From: Mastacembelus armatus
Lineage: Eukaryota > Chordata > Actinopteri > Synbranchiformes > Mastacembelidae
Direction of reading: 5' to 3'
Assembly: GCF_900324485.2 (NCBI RefSeq)
Contig: NW_022872898.1
Coordinates: forward strand, 434,001-498,000
Length of the DNA stretch: 64,000 nt
A model generated the notes under the pieces. That model did no database searches, was not told the DNA's origin, and saw only the letters and a list, made by a program, of their open reading frames with translations. Both the position numbers and the translations under genes were made by a program. How positions within the stretch are numbered: the first letter of the stretch is position 1; every line of letters starts with the position of its first letter. Shown one piece after another: positions 1 to 10,060 of this stretch.

Positions 1-245
1 AATGACTGTTATTGTTTTTGTTGTAAAAACATGAGAATACACAGTGTTATCACCAGTTCTGTGCAATTTTTGAATGGAGTAAACAGCAATAGCCAGTTGT
101 AGAAACTTTGCAGAGTTAGGAATGTCATTGGGCAAAGTTACGAACAAGTCAGTGCATATGGGCAAGATTTGTTTAAATTGGTTGGATGATGGATGTAGAG
201 CCCACCCATTGCAGATAGCAGCTGTGATTGGCCCGGCTCTGTTTG
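1..245. repeat. Direct copy of 7914-8165
   Basis: This stretch matches 7914-8165 in the same orientation almost base for base, but carries several single-base losses and ends in a long G run just before the gap. It codes for nothing recognisable. The extra indels look like uncorrected sequence at a contig edge rather than biological decay. Confidence 0.8.
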
Positions 246-302
246 AGCGTGGGGTGGTGGGGGGGGGGGGGGGGGGGAGGGAACAGGTACGCTGGGGGGG
301 GG

Positions 303-327
303 NNNNNNNNNNNNNNNNNNNNNNNNN
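303..327. other. Assembly gap (25 N)
   Basis: A fixed-size run of 25 N is preceded by two G homopolymer tracts (about 256-282 and 295-302). The sequence right of it belongs to a different module (copy of 62080-62870), so the join across the gap is not supported by repeat structure. Confidence 0.98.
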
Positions 328-1085
328 AAGTCCATGACAAAGCGTTGCTCACCATGACTAGTTATCTACGTGTGCTTCATTTGAGTTCTTCTAGCGATGT
401 AGGTTCAAACCCCACTCTACATGGCACCTTTGTTCTAGAGCAGTGTCTGTGTTGTAGACGTGATATGCATTTCTCCACGGCATCTGATGAAAGCAAAAGA
501 GGTAGCCATTCGATTGGATATTTAAAAAATCTTTCTCATTATCCACAGCGGAACAAACATGCTGCTTTAATTTTGCGTTGTAATATTGTAATGTGATGTT
601 ATATTGAGGTTTACTGTCATGGTTCTTATTTCTGTCAGCAGTGATATGTTACTTAGAAACCATACCTTAATGGTTTTATTGCCTAGTGGACTTTGAGGAC
701 TGAAACACTGTGTGCTGTGTTTGTTCCAGTTGAGGTTAGGTTTACTGCTGACATATTGTTCATTTGAATGAGAGAGAACAAACAAAACACAGTGTGTCTG
801 TCCGTATTGTTTGATTTCAGTCTCGCCTAGATAGTGTTTCCATTAGTAAAGAGGTTAGGTTTACTGGTTCCGTGTGCACAGATGATACTAGGGGCCTGTT
901 CAGAAAGGTTATGTTGTAAAAACCACAGAGTGTATTAACTCTGAGATGAGGGTATCAAGGTTTGTTGTTAAACACAAAGCGTGTTCAGATTTGACTCTTG
1001 ACGTCAGTAAACCTGGAGGTTACCTTACTCATGCCGGTGTTATAAACCCTGAGTTGGTTCTGAGCCAATTGACAGTAGACTGCAG
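328..1085. repeat. Dispersed module, copies at 62080-62870 and 25180-25700
   Basis: The whole stretch aligns in direct orientation to 62080-62870. Its right two thirds also align to 25180-25700, and its left part aligns inverted to 42045-42330. It contains the Leu relic on its left and the PIF/Harbinger-like end on its right. Confidence 0.75.
348..420 (+). pseudogene. tRNA-Leu(CAG)-like relic, copy 1
   Basis: A class II tRNA relic aligned by its T-arm (GGTTCAAACCCCAC) and D-arm. It is a worn copy of the relics at 62098-62179 and 42219-42300 (minus). The anticodon arm and acceptor no longer pair, and this copy has extra single-base deletions near the gap. Confidence 0.5.
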
Positions 1086-1180
1086 AAGCGGCTGGAGATG
1101 TGGAGTGCCCTTTTTTGAGGAACAACCATCTGATACAGAAGCACAATTGCTTTGCAGAATTCTGTGTCAAGAGAGAAGTT
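891..1180 (+). mobile_element. PIF/Harbinger 5' end relic
   Basis: Begins with GGGCCTGTTTCAGAAAG-like sequence seen at the ends of fish PIF/Harbinger DNA transposons. It runs into a short reading frame resembling the transposase N-terminus (CPFFEEQPSDTEAQLLCRIL at about 1101-1160). Parallel copies are at 25403-25740 and 62655-62875. The rest of the transposase is absent. Family assignment rests on remembered transposase starts of the type CPFLEDPVDxEAxLIRR. Confidence 0.5.
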
Positions 1181-1914
1181 CTGGGCAGTGGTGGGATATG
1201 AAACCATGGACAACTTTGCTAGGGAGTTCTGGCTTTCTTCTCCATAAATCTCTAAATACGCATAAACATAACTTCTTTTGTTTCATGTTCTCATTTTGCC
1301 CCAGGAAATATTTGGTTTAATTTTCAATAGTTTAACTCATCATTATGTTGTTACATGCTGGTTTCACTCACTTGCAAAGTGTGTGAAGCACTTTTTGGTG
1401 TTTTCTTGCCAGAGTTGTATTTTGTTATTTCCCAGTAAATTAACACCGTATGAGCTAATGCCAATTGTTCGTTTCTCCATGTTGCGAAGTAAATCTCTTT
1501 CACTAGGAATATTCACCGTCCATCCAGAACTGGATCTTTTTCCTGTGTTCATGTTTTTTTTTCCTGCCACCAAACTTGTTGAACCAATGAGCGTGGGAAC
1601 ATTCCAACATGAATTGCAGTGATGCTTTTTGTTCACCTGGATTTTTCTCTGTGTAAAATGAAAACTGAACCAAAGGGAAACAGGTTCACATTGGTTCGCT
1701 GAATTGGACTAGCGCAAACAACAAACGGTTTGAAAGGATCATGACTGTGCTGAAGAAATTCAGCAGCCTCCTTCTTATTCCACCAGTGTCTACACAATGC
1801 TCAACATATACGGACATACAATTATCCAATAAACCTTTAAAATCCCTGTGGTCCATTTGAGTTTGACCTCAACCTTTCATATTAGGAACTCCATGTACAT
1901 GAACATTCATTCAT

Positions 1915-2232
1915 TATCTATACCGCTTTATTGCTCCAGATACTAGGGGCTCTACCAGCTCTCTTTGGGTGAAAGGCAGGACAGGTCACCAGTCCATCAC
2001 GGGACACATAGAGCACACAACACAACCCACTCACACTCACTTATGGCATTTGAATACATCAACCTGACATACATGTTTTTGACTTGGGAGGAAACTGGAC
2101 CTGGAGAAACCCACCAAGCACAGGAGAACATAAACTCCACCACAGAAAGGTCCCCACGGTACTACGAACTGCGGCCCTTCTTGTTGTGAGGCCCAGTGGT
2201 ACACCACTAAGCCAACATCTGCTTCCCCACTT
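1915..2232 (-). mobile_element. tRNA-derived SINE, full but worn
   Basis: Reading on the minus strand, a tRNA-like head (GGCTTAGTGGT, then CCTCACAACAAGAAGG) is followed by the conserved body (TGGAGTTTATGTTCTCC, CCAGTCCATCACGGG on the plus strand). It ends in a tail related to TATAGATAATGAATGAATG. This is the HAmo/V-SINE-like arrangement common in fish. Confidence 0.7.
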
Positions 2233-2859
2233 TTACGATTCCTTGGCCAGTGTTCATGTTTTTAAAATCATACACTCAACACTATGGGACACTGCAAAGC
2301 ACCTAGCATTATTGCATAATAAATCAAAGTATTAGATCACACATAAATGGACTAGTGCAGAGTCCCCTCCTCCCCCTCTAGCCAAGCCCCCCCTGGACCT
2401 GAGAGCCACTGGGGTGATTGTTTCTAACGTTCACCTGCCCAATCCTGATAACTGAGTCAGGGTTATCGTTAAGTAATCCTAATTAACTTAACTGGCTGAC
2501 CTAACTACCTAATTAAACCAGGACAGTTGGAAAACCCCCGTTCTCTTAGTAGTCAGCTGCTTCTGGTGTGAATTCATCTCTGATGAGAGTACATCACTCC
2601 TGTCAGGGGACCCTGTTAAGGAGACTGCATCATGTTTGAAAACAAAACATCTAATCGGAGCAGCATCATGGATGTGCGGCCGACCCTTCCGAGGGTCAGT
2701 AGCCCCTGTAGGATGTGGACCAATGCTCTAAGAATAATATTATCTTCTGCAAACAGGAAATTACTGAACACTTCACAAGTAAACAGGTGTTCTAGTCTTT
2801 AGTCCATCACTTATGGCATAAATGATGATTTGAATGAACTCCTATTAGTAATAGCTGCT

Positions 2860-3160
2860 GTGGCTACAAGTGTCAATTAAAGTGTCAACCAGCTGGCACA
2901 GGCAGTTCTTTCCCCCGCCTGTCACTCTCATGAACTCTATGCACAGGTGGCCAGAGATAACCACTGTTCAATAATCACTTATGCCATATTTCACACTTTC
3001 TCAGCCCTTTCTTTTTTACTTATTTATACTTGTCTGTTCTTTCTTAAACATTTAACCTTAATTGTCCATATGACATAGCTTAGAGGGCAACACAGTGAAA
3101 TTCCTTGTTTGTGTGCACACAAGATATCTTGGCTTAATTTGTTTTTTTGTAGAGATCTGT
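2860..3160 (+). mobile_element. Rex1/CR1-like LINE 3' untranslated end
   Basis: Contains the fish LINE 3' signature: a CCTGTCACTCTCATGAAC block, then AAATTCCTTGTTTGTGTGCACAC. It has no coding frame. The inverted partner is 51235-51520 (minus). Confidence 0.5.
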
Positions 3161-3233
3161 TTGTATGTAGATTTTCAGCAGTTTTTGTATAGGAAACGCT
3201 CAAACACAACTTTGGCAGGACACCAGAGTCCCT

Positions 3234-3305
3234 CTGAGCACTGCTGGGATTTGAACCCAGGTCCCCTGTTTACAAGAAGGTGCTTACCACTAAGCCACAG
3301 CTGCC
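3234..3305 (-). pseudogene. tRNA-Thr(TGT) relic
   Basis: Inverted-arm counterpart of the well-formed Thr(TGT) gene at 51063-51135. The TGT anticodon, T-arm and D-arm are visible. An inserted base in the acceptor, a shortened D loop and broken anticodon-stem pairs argue that it is no longer functional. Confidence 0.65.
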
Positions 3306-3586
3306 TTGGGTTAAAGTACCTGTTCTTGTAAACTGCCCAGCAAAGGTTACATGAAGTGACAATCAATCAATATCAATCAAGTAGTGTTCAGAAAATCTTG
3401 AAGTGAGTGGAAAACTTATCATGGATTGGAGAAGGAGAAACAGGTTTTTCGTTGAAAAGATGAGGTAGCTGAATCATGGTCTGAAAGCTTGATGATGGAG
3501 GAACAAGTCCACTTGTTTATTAATGGTACAGTTTGTCTCCAGGTCCAAAGAACCAGCTGGGCACAGAGACTTAACTGTAACTCCAA

Positions 3587-3648
3587 ACGTAGCTTATCAC
3601 CCAGAACTCTTCACCCTAGCAAGAAACACGTTAGACCAACAAAGTATC
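3587..3648 (-). pseudogene. tRNA-Pro(AGG)-like relic
   Basis: Reverse complement resembles tRNA-Pro from the D-arm (TTGGTCTAACG) through an AGG-type anticodon arm to part of the T-arm. The acceptor is lost. The counterpart is 50716-50783. Confidence 0.45.
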
Positions 3649-4024
3649 AACATAGCAGTAACATAGGGGGCCTGCTGTCTTTCATAAAATTAGGTTTATA
3701 TTTCTATATACAAACTGTTACATTCAGAAAAACCTACATACAAGATCAGTCTGACACAGCACCAGAATGACTGAACAAGATGTAGGAACAACCAAAAATG
3801 GAGATTTAATGGCATAAAGTGCTTTTATTTTCAGCATTGAAAACCGTGCACCACCCACATATGACAAAGGGGAAACTGATGAGCTGACCGAGTGGTTAAC
3901 CCCAATTGTCAAAAAAAATGATTACTGTCTAATCAGCCATAAAATGATCTATAACATCTATTCTATTATGCAAGTCAGACATAGAGAGATTCATCTTTTA
4001 ATTGGGGGATAAACTGTGATGAAC

Positions 4025-4470
4025 TGATTTTATACATGTTGTACAAATATGAAAGCAGATATCTGATAATACAGTAGTCTTAATATTGGGCTTTAAAGAC
4101 TTGTGGAGAACATGGGCATTGATCCCACTACCATTATATGCTAAGCAAGTGCTCTACCACTTGAGCTAAACCCCCAACAGGTGTGACACCAGTAGCCAAC
4201 TAATACTGCATGTGTTAACTGGAGTTATAGTTGACTGCTCATGGGTCATCTAAAGGAGAGATTCTGCTCTGGCAAGTGGTTAAAACTGTACAAGTCAGAT
4301 ATTACAAATGTTTTGACTTTACTTTTTATTAATTTTTCTTTACTGGTTTAGTTGCAGTCAGATAAGACAACATCCAGATTTGTCCACAGCAAAATCTTCC
4401 ATTCCCTGTAATGTTTTCCATGTAAAAAGTCCACAGGGGATTGTTTTATTTAGACATTTTTCCTACATGT
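4025..4470. repeat. Ala-tRNA module, direct copy at 39545-40075
   Basis: Shares extended similarity in the same orientation with 39545-40075, including an Ala-tRNA-like block on the minus strand and the following CAGTAGCCAACTAAT segment. The left flank (TTGTACAAATATGAAAGCAG) also matches, inverted, the 3' flank of the Ala tRNAs at 49.1, 59.8 and 63.5 kb. Confidence 0.7.
4104..4175 (-). tRNA. tRNA-Ala(AGC), probably degenerate
   Basis: The cloverleaf is readable: seven-base acceptor starting GGGGG, D-arm TAGCTCAAGTGG, loop TTAGCAT giving anticodon AGC, and T-arm GTGGG/CCCAT-like. One acceptor pair is broken and the anticodon stem and variable loop are one base short, so function is doubtful. 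Confidence 0.6.
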
Positions 4471-5244
4471 TCCTAACCATCTCATTAAGGATATTTGAAC
4501 AAAGTACGGATATTGGTGACCCACCTCTTGTCCATCTCTTATGAAATGGAGATGGAAATGCTCACTGTGCCCTGGGCACTTAAGACTACCAGCTACAGTG
4601 AGGGGCTGTATGTTTCAGAGAAGGTGTTTCAGTGTCATTAAATGAACTAGATAGATGAGTGTCTGTATCATAAATAACTACAGAATTGTTTCCAATTTGA
4701 AATGTTGACTAAGTGGAATTTCCACACATAGAACATTAATCTTTAAAACCTGCTGCTCTGTTCTTTGTAGGACAGATAGCAGAGTGAGCATTTGAGCAGT
4801 CTAAGGATGGTGCTTGGTTCTTAGGCAACCTTGGGATTATTGCCCCTCTCCTTCCATCCTGGCAGCTCAGAACATGCTCATAGCCAAGGGAAAGCTTATT
4901 GTTCACATCTTCGTTCTACTTAAGTAAAGGATCTTAGTACTTCTTTCTCCAGTGGTTACAGTGACTTACACCTTAACAGGTAATCAGAAACACCTGAGTC
5001 CAGGTCTGATTTATATCCAGTCTCTGCTGGTGTGTTTTAAGGTTATCGCAGTCATGATAATTAGCTTTTCTTCAACCACAGTAATGTGGGTCAGAGCTGC
5101 TAATGTTCATCTCTATGAGAAAAGATAGACCACGTCTTGGGTATGGCAGGCTTCTTTTGCAACAATGAAAATGGGCAAAAATGAAAAATGAATTTGAATG
5201 ACTTGTGCCAGTTTTAACATATTTTAAAGATGATTATTAAGATT
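4471..5244. other. No gene seen; dispersed repeat at 4470-4620
   Basis: The only recognisable item is a repeat with the phrase ATTAAGGATATTTGAACA and GGTGACCCACCTC. It recurs at 15610-15790, 17100-17260 and 57690-57890, where it lies downstream of Leu tRNAs. The rest shows no frame, tRNA or known element. Confidence 0.6.
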
Positions 5245-5249
5245 TTTAC

Positions 5250-5605
5250 ATGGAAGGGGTTCAACAAGTGGTTAGCACTGTCAGCACTCACAACAAGAAG
5301 GGTCTGGGTTCGCAACCTGTTAGGTGCCTTTTGCAACTGGGTCTTTCTGTGTGGAGTTTGTATGTTCTCCCTGTGCTTGCGTGGGTTTTCTCCAGGTTCT
5401 CCAGTTTCCTCCCACAGTCCAAAAACATGTATGTCAGGTTGATTTATAACTCAACTAAACTGCCCATTTGTGTGGCCCTGTGATGGACTGGTGACCTGTC
5501 CAGGGTGTACCCCTGCCTTTCACCCAAAGAGAGCTGGGATAGGTTCCAGCAGATCCCTGTGACTCTGGTAAGAAATAAGCAGGTATAGATAATGGATGGA
5601 TGGAT
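5250..5605 (+). mobile_element. tRNA-derived SINE, full length
   Basis: Head CAAGTGGTTAGCACTGTC then CAACAAGAAGGGTCTGGG. The body has TGTGTGGAGTTTGTATGTTC and CCCACAGTCCAAAAACATG. The 3' part has TGATGGACTGGTGACCTG and ends in GGATGGATGGATGG. It is the best-preserved SINE of this family in the window. Confidence 0.8.
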
Positions 5606-5673
5606 GGATTTCAACACTTTCAGCCACATCTGTCTGTCTAAGGACTGACCTGTTAGCCAGTAAAATGACATAC

Positions 5674-5826
5674 CTCTTCTTTGTCCTGCTTAGTGATGAA
5701 CTCATCCAGAGGCACATACTGGTTTTCCAGAGTGTCCATAGCACTCTGGCAGGCATGGTCTTTGATAGCATCTCAAAGATGTTCCCTAGCTGTTCTTGGT
5801 GGCTTTCCTTCAGCTCTTCTATCTGT
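5674..5826 (-). pseudogene. Exon-like block of an unidentified coiled-coil gene
   Basis: On the minus strand an AG acceptor (TTTAG) precedes a 153-base block, and a consensus GTATGT donor follows it. The frame begins QIEELKESHQEQLGNIFE and continues one frame over as DAIKDHACQSAMDTLENQ to ITKQDKEE at the donor. A single missing base therefore separates two halves that each read sensibly. The composition is helical and charged, as in a coiled coil. I do not recognise the parent gene. No neighbouring exon was found, so a duplicated exon relic is the likeliest reading. Confidence 0.45.
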
Positions 5827-5870
5827 CTAAACATTTAAAGCCCATTTTATTCAACAGATTTGGTTTTTAA

Positions 5871-6396
5871 CCCTCTGACGCATAGTGGTCACTACAGTGG
5901 ACAGCTATTTAAAAGTAATTTTCTTCTAAATGCAGTGGTTTCTAAGGTGGAGCTGCATATCAGCCTCTAGAGTGTTTATTTTAAAAATAAGTGTTCAGAG
6001 ATACAAGGACTAATATGTCAGTTCTTGTTGCGGAAAATGCTATTATAATGGCATGATATTACCAATCCTGCATCCTTAAAGAACTATGGAGACACTGTGA
6101 GTGTCATTTGTTTTCTTATTCAGGCCTAAACAATAGGCAATACAATGTTAAAATGCATGGACATATATATTGAAATGTTTCTTTGAATCATAAAAAGAAA
6201 TAATTGTTCATGGATTTACCATAAAAACACAATTTAATTTATTTTTACATTAAGTTCATATCATATCTGTAACTTTCTGAAAAAATCTGATTTTTGAAAA
6301 AAATTTTACAATTTATTGTTTTCATGACCTAAGAAGAATAAAAACACTTAGGAAAAAAATCTTGACTCAGACTGTCATAATTCATGCATCAGAGGG
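5871..6396. mobile_element. piggyBac-like MITE, 526 bp
   Basis: Terminal inverted sequences CCCTCTGACGCAT and ATGCATCAGAGGG bound an AT-rich, non-coding interior. The left flank is TTAA and the right flank is CTAA, a near-match to the TTAA target of piggyBac-type elements. The lack of any transposase frame makes it non-autonomous. Confidence 0.65.
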
Positions 6397-6929
6397 CTAA
6401 ACAACAGCTGACTTTGGTAGGTTGAAGCTGAAATCACCACTGATGGTGGATGCATAGTTGAAAAGTCCCCTATTATGCAAATTTGACTTTCTGGTCATTT
6501 TGGTACACTTACTGTATATGGCTGTCTGGTGTATGTAGAGATACACAAAGCAGGTAGAGGCGCCTCCTTTTTTTTTTCCTTTTCTGTTTTGTTGAAGAGA
6601 AGTCGTGAAACAATAGGTTTTCCACTTCCTTTTCTTGTATACAAGAGGCAAGCCCCTCCTCTGGCTCTGCCCAAACACAGCCCATGGAAAAGTTCAGCAA
6701 AACTCTGCTGTCCTCCATTATTGGACACTGGCTCTGGCACAGAGAGGATAGACACAGCAGGAGACAAGCTGAGCACAAAAGCTGCTCTGGTGTTGACTGT
6801 AACAACAGGAGTCTGTTCTCACTACCATCAGCACAAGACAACAAGGTACAGTGGATACTTTCATTTACTGTGGTGAGTTTCTATAGTTTAACTTTGTTTT
6901 ATATATAACATGGACGTGTTGATGCTGGC
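6397..6929. other. No gene recognised
   Basis: Pyrimidine-rich tract near 6567-6590 and several short frames without recognisable motifs. No tRNA, SINE or LINE signature was seen. Confidence 0.4.
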
Positions 6930-7119
6930 CACTGATGTATTTCAAACAGGAAACATGTGATTAATGATTTGTTGAAAAGCACAGAGAAAACGAGGTCAGA
7001 GGAGTAACACACTCACTGAAGGTGGATTTGGCTTCGTCCTCTACACATAACTATCATCAGATGCTCTCTGTGCTCTTCAGAGACTGTACCAGCTACTATG
7101 TGTGAGAATCCATGGGTTA

Positions 7120-7400
7120 TCACTATCGATGGTTATTACCAGCCATTCCAGAAGCTGGGTACTCTCTTCCCTGTCATTCCTCACTGCAGGCTGACCAGTT
7201 TACTCTGCTTGTAGTGGTCTACTACATCCCCCTCTGGCCCTGGATGGTGATGGGCTCCACAGGTGTCCTCCTCCTGAAGTCTATGATGAGCTCCTTCATC
7301 CACAATCAGGAGCAGGTGGTTAGGCTGAGGCCACTCCACAAAGTCTCTGGCCAGTGTCATGCACTCCCACTCCTTTCAGGTCCACCGACATGAGCTTCTC
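7120..7400 (-). mobile_element. LINE reverse transcriptase scrap
   Basis: On the minus strand a short stretch reads KELIIDFRRRTPVEPITIQG. That is the block after the palm domain in Jockey/CR1-type LINE reverse transcriptases. Nothing upstream or downstream of it is preserved. The twin copy is at 18880-19090. Confidence 0.55.
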
Positions 7401-7642
7401 TGAGGAGGCTGAGCAGGCATAGATGGAAGCACAGCTCACACTGTGCAGTTTTTCAGACAGTAGCCACCAACCACGTTCGTGAGGACAGTAAGTGCAGATT
7501 GTATTGATGCAGGGTTCCAGCTTAGGCTTTAGTAATTCAGCACATCAAATGAAGCTGCAAAGAGGTTGGTTGACAGCTACCTTTGGTAGGCTCAGGCTCA
7601 GAGTTTTCTCAGACTGACATGCAACAGTCGGTGCATAAACTA

Positions 7643-7715
7643 TGTTTCTGCCTGGTTTTGAAACAGGGCCCTTTCACGTGTGAGGCGAACGTGATGATCA
7701 CTACACTACAGAAAC
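7643..7715 (-). tRNA. tRNA-Val(CAC)
   Basis: Seventy-three bases. The acceptor GTTTCTG pairs fully with CAGAAAC, the D-arm and CAC anticodon arm are intact, and the T-stem has one mismatch. It is the best of several Val copies here. Upstream (7750-7790, minus) is the 3' end of a 5S rRNA relic, as in the 18-kb copy. Confidence 0.75.
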
Positions 7716-7913
7716 TGACACAAGAGGCTTATTAGCACTGCCTTTTTCAAGCTAAGGCACAATAGAGAAAATGCCTACAGAACCTGGTATTAGTCTGGAT
7801 TAGTCTGGAATCTCTTCAGTAGAGATCAGTTTCCAAGAGGTGGGACAATGGTTGCAGAATAAACCAATCAGAAACAAACAATATGACGTGTGCAGTAGCC
7901 TAGAGATGCTAGT

Positions 7914-8165
7914 GAATGACTGTTATTGTTTTTGTTGTAAAAACATGAGAATACACAGTGTTATCACCAGTTCTGTGCATATTTTTGAATGGAGTAAACA
8001 GCAATAGCCAGTTGTAGAAAGCTTTGCAGAGTTAGGAATGTCATTGGGCAAAGTTACGAACAAGTCAGTGCATATGGGCAAGATTTGTTTAAATCTGGTT
8101 GGATGATGGATTGTAGAGCCCACCCCATTGCAGATAAGCAGCTGTGATTGGCCCGGCTCTTTTGA
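7914..8165. repeat. Second copy of 1-245
   Basis: Same orientation as 1-245 and without its single-base losses, so it is probably the more accurate version of this module. No coding content is recognised. Confidence 0.8.
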
Positions 8166-8323
8166 AGCTGGAGGAAAAGACTTCCTATGGCAGGGGTTCC
8201 AGAACCACATTCTTTTGTTAATTAAGGATTAGATCGGACTGGCCAGGCTAGCAATCACCAGTGCTGTTGTTTATATTTCAGCATGTGTATTTGTTGTGGT
8301 TTTTTGTATTCAAAGTGTCATCT

Positions 8324-8365
8324 TTAACCCTCTGGGGTCTGAGGGGGTTTTTAAAATCATAAACA
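8324..8365 (+). mobile_element. piggyBac-like MITE end, truncated
   Basis: TTAACCCTCTGGGGTCTGAG is the 5' terminus of a fish MITE with TTAA target. No matching right end follows; the sequence passes directly into a Val tRNA half. Confidence 0.4.
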
Positions 8366-8368
8366 AGG

Positions 8369-8420
8369 CACATTCGCCTCACACGCGAAAAGGTCCCTGG
8401 TTCAAGTCCAGGTAGAAGCA
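8369..8420 (+). pseudogene. tRNA-Val(CAC) 3' half
   Basis: Contains the CAC anticodon arm (TTCGCCTCACACGCGAA), T-arm and most of the 3' acceptor. The 5' acceptor and D-arm are missing. Confidence 0.7.
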
Positions 8421-8494
8421 GAGATTCAACTCTTCTCTGACTAACAATTGTGGTCAAGCTCTTCTACATTATGAAATGGACCAGATCAGCCTGT

Positions 8495-8617
8495 ACTTTC
8501 TCCTATTACGCCCCTGAAGTCACATCACCTCTTCTCAACATATGGAGCTCTCCTGTAGAATCACCACCACCCAAAGTGGGGCTCAAACCTAACCCTAATC
8601 CTGAGATTAAGAATAGA
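8495..8617. repeat. Block shared with 54760-54890
   Basis: Same orientation and only a few differences from 54760-54890. It includes the 3' part of the odd Lys tRNA with a telomere-like insertion. Confidence 0.75.
8566..8616 (-). pseudogene. tRNA-Lys(CTT) 3' half with telomere-like T-arm
   Basis: On the minus strand the CTT anticodon loop is followed by GGATTAGGGTTAGG in place of the normal variable loop and T-stem, then GAGCCCCAC and a worn acceptor. The 5' half is absent. A fuller version is at 54833-54909. Confidence 0.6.
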
Positions 8618-8929
8618 GTTATTATTGAGGCACTGCTGGGTGCTTTAACAAACTAAACCACAGCACCACCTGTAGTTACTCTTAAAAAATATCTCCCCTT
8701 ATTCCACATTGTCTGAATTTTTTCAGAGACACTGGAACATGCAAGAACCGGTCTCCTCTCTCCATTCTCCTTTTTCATAAAGGATTCATATTCATCAGTT
8801 CCTGTTCAGTGAACTAAATTCTCCAGCAAAAGTCCATCTCTAAAAATTTGTTCCAAAATAAAAAAGCTATAAAATGATGTAGTGTCAGTGCCATTGATTG
8901 AAGAGTGACAAAGTACAACAACAGCTAAT

Positions 8930-9420
8930 TTCTGGAAGTCTCATTGAGTTGAAATACTTCATAGACATAACAGCAGATGAATGTCCCTCTGTTCTGTGAG
9001 AGAACTTACCTATTAAATAGGCTGCATTGCTTATGTTAGTTAGTCCACTTTAAGGTGCTGATTTTAACACAGTACCAGTTATAGATCAAATATAAAACTT
9101 TTCCTTCTCAACCTGTGTTGTGAGCTCATCTCTCTTTTGCTGCCCAGTCTGAGCATTTCAAATACTGATTATTATAAACTTAGAAGAAAATAACACATCT
9201 ACCCTTTTTCTACAGTGATGATTGTAATGTATACAGAGTATAATGCATACAATACAGCAATATACAGGATGACAATTTCAACTTCTCTATGTCCACTGGT
9301 AGGAGCTTTTTGCCCACTACTTGTCAGTGTACCCTGCATTTGTGGAGGAAGTCAGGCTCTACTGCACATTTGAGGAGGTATGGGCCCCAAGAGGCTGTAT
9401 GAGTCTGAGGACCCTCAAAC
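8930..9420. repeat. Module shared with 46376-46870
   Basis: Direct copy with high similarity across about 480 bases, including TTACCTATTAAATAGGCTGC and ATTGTAATGTATACAGAG. Near the right edge both copies keep a similar plus-strand frame of the form YPxFVExVRLxCTFEExWA, whose origin I cannot name. Confidence 0.75.
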
Positions 9421-9453
9421 AATGCAGCTTGTATGCCCCAGTCAGAAACAAAC

Positions 9454-9526
9454 CACCCCAGGTGGGACTCGAACCCACAGTCCCTGGCTTAGGAGGCCAG
9501 TGCCTTATCCATTAGGCCACTGGGGC
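9454..9526 (-). tRNA. tRNA-Arg(CCT)
   Basis: A complete 73-base cloverleaf. Acceptor GCCCCAG pairs with CTGGGGT, all stems pair, the anticodon loop CTCCTAA gives CCT, and the T-arm is GTGGGTTCGAGTCCCAC. It differs from the common vertebrate Arg(CCT) by very few bases and is likely functional. Confidence 0.93.
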
Positions 9527-9599
9527 TTCAGAAGTTCAGTGAACCAACAGTCTTGGTATCCATAAAATTCCATTAAAACGCAACACATGAAATGAGATG

Positions 9600-9722
9600 G
9601 AGCTCTAATAGACTGGAAATCCATCCAGGGTGTACCCCACCGCTCGCTCAGTGTCAGCTGGGACTGGATTCAGAACTCTGCTACTCTTGATAAGAATAAA
9701 CACTATAGATGATGGATGTATT
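9600..9722 (+). mobile_element. SINE tail fragment
   Basis: Holds only the 3' part of the tRNA-derived SINE family (CCAGGGTGTACCCC through TATAGATGATGGATG). Confidence 0.6.
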
Positions 9723-9891
9723 TTCTTTTTTTATTATCAGCTTAGTTACTGGGATTAAAAATATAAAATAAAATCAGAAAGCTGATTTCAAATGGATTTC
9801 ACCCAACACTGCTAAGAAAAGTCAGAATTCAGAGTGTAAATAAAGTGTAAATCCATGTAAAGGACACAGGACACTCATTGAAGACAGTCAT

Positions 9892-10060
9892 GTGCATATT
9901 TTGGACAGAGAAGACAGATGGTTTGAGAGAGGAATCAGAGAAGCCATACATCTTCAGGTAGAAAAACCCCCCCTGAACAGGGGTGGAGGGCTCAGACATA
10001 ACTTATATTCAATATACCAGGCTGCCCTTTCATGTATTCCCAGGAAATTAAGTAACACTT
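9892..10060 (+). mobile_element. GIY-YIG-type endonuclease tail of a retroelement
   Basis: A plus-strand frame reads DREDRWFERGIREAIHLQ then KPPLNRGGGLRHNL. This is a phrase I associate with the C-terminal GIY-YIG endonuclease region of Penelope-like elements in fish and invertebrates. Only the tail is present, with no reverse transcriptase next to it. The family call comes from memory of the motif, not from a search. Confidence 0.45.

Larger units (their letters stand above)
1088..3880. repeat. Left arm of 2.8-kb inverted duplication
   Basis: Reverse complement of 50490-53295, about 46.6 kb away. Matched internal landmarks include the Harbinger relic, a SINE (1915-2232 against 52140-52465), a LINE 3' end, a Thr tRNA (3234-3305 against 51063-51135) and a Pro relic (3587-3648 against 50716-50783). 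The arms differ by many substitutions and small indels, so this is older than the 42/61-kb pair. Confidence 0.85.
6930..7875. repeat. Left arm of inverted pair with 18193-19310
   Basis: The reverse complement aligns along nearly its whole length with 18193-19310. Shared landmarks are a CTCTGACCTCGTTTTCTC block, a LINE reverse-transcriptase scrap, a Val tRNA and an ATTAGTCTGGAATCTCTTC motif. The right arm additionally holds more of a 5S rRNA relic. Confidence 0.8.

Noticed and set aside
2084-2335. Apparent small proteins around the SINEs (also at 47236, 52105, 54096)
   Set aside because: These frames are translations of SINE sequence and its reverse.
6509-6876. Overlapping open frames of about 110 residues on both strands
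   Set aside because: No start context, splice site, domain or conserved phrase; composition follows a pyrimidine tract.
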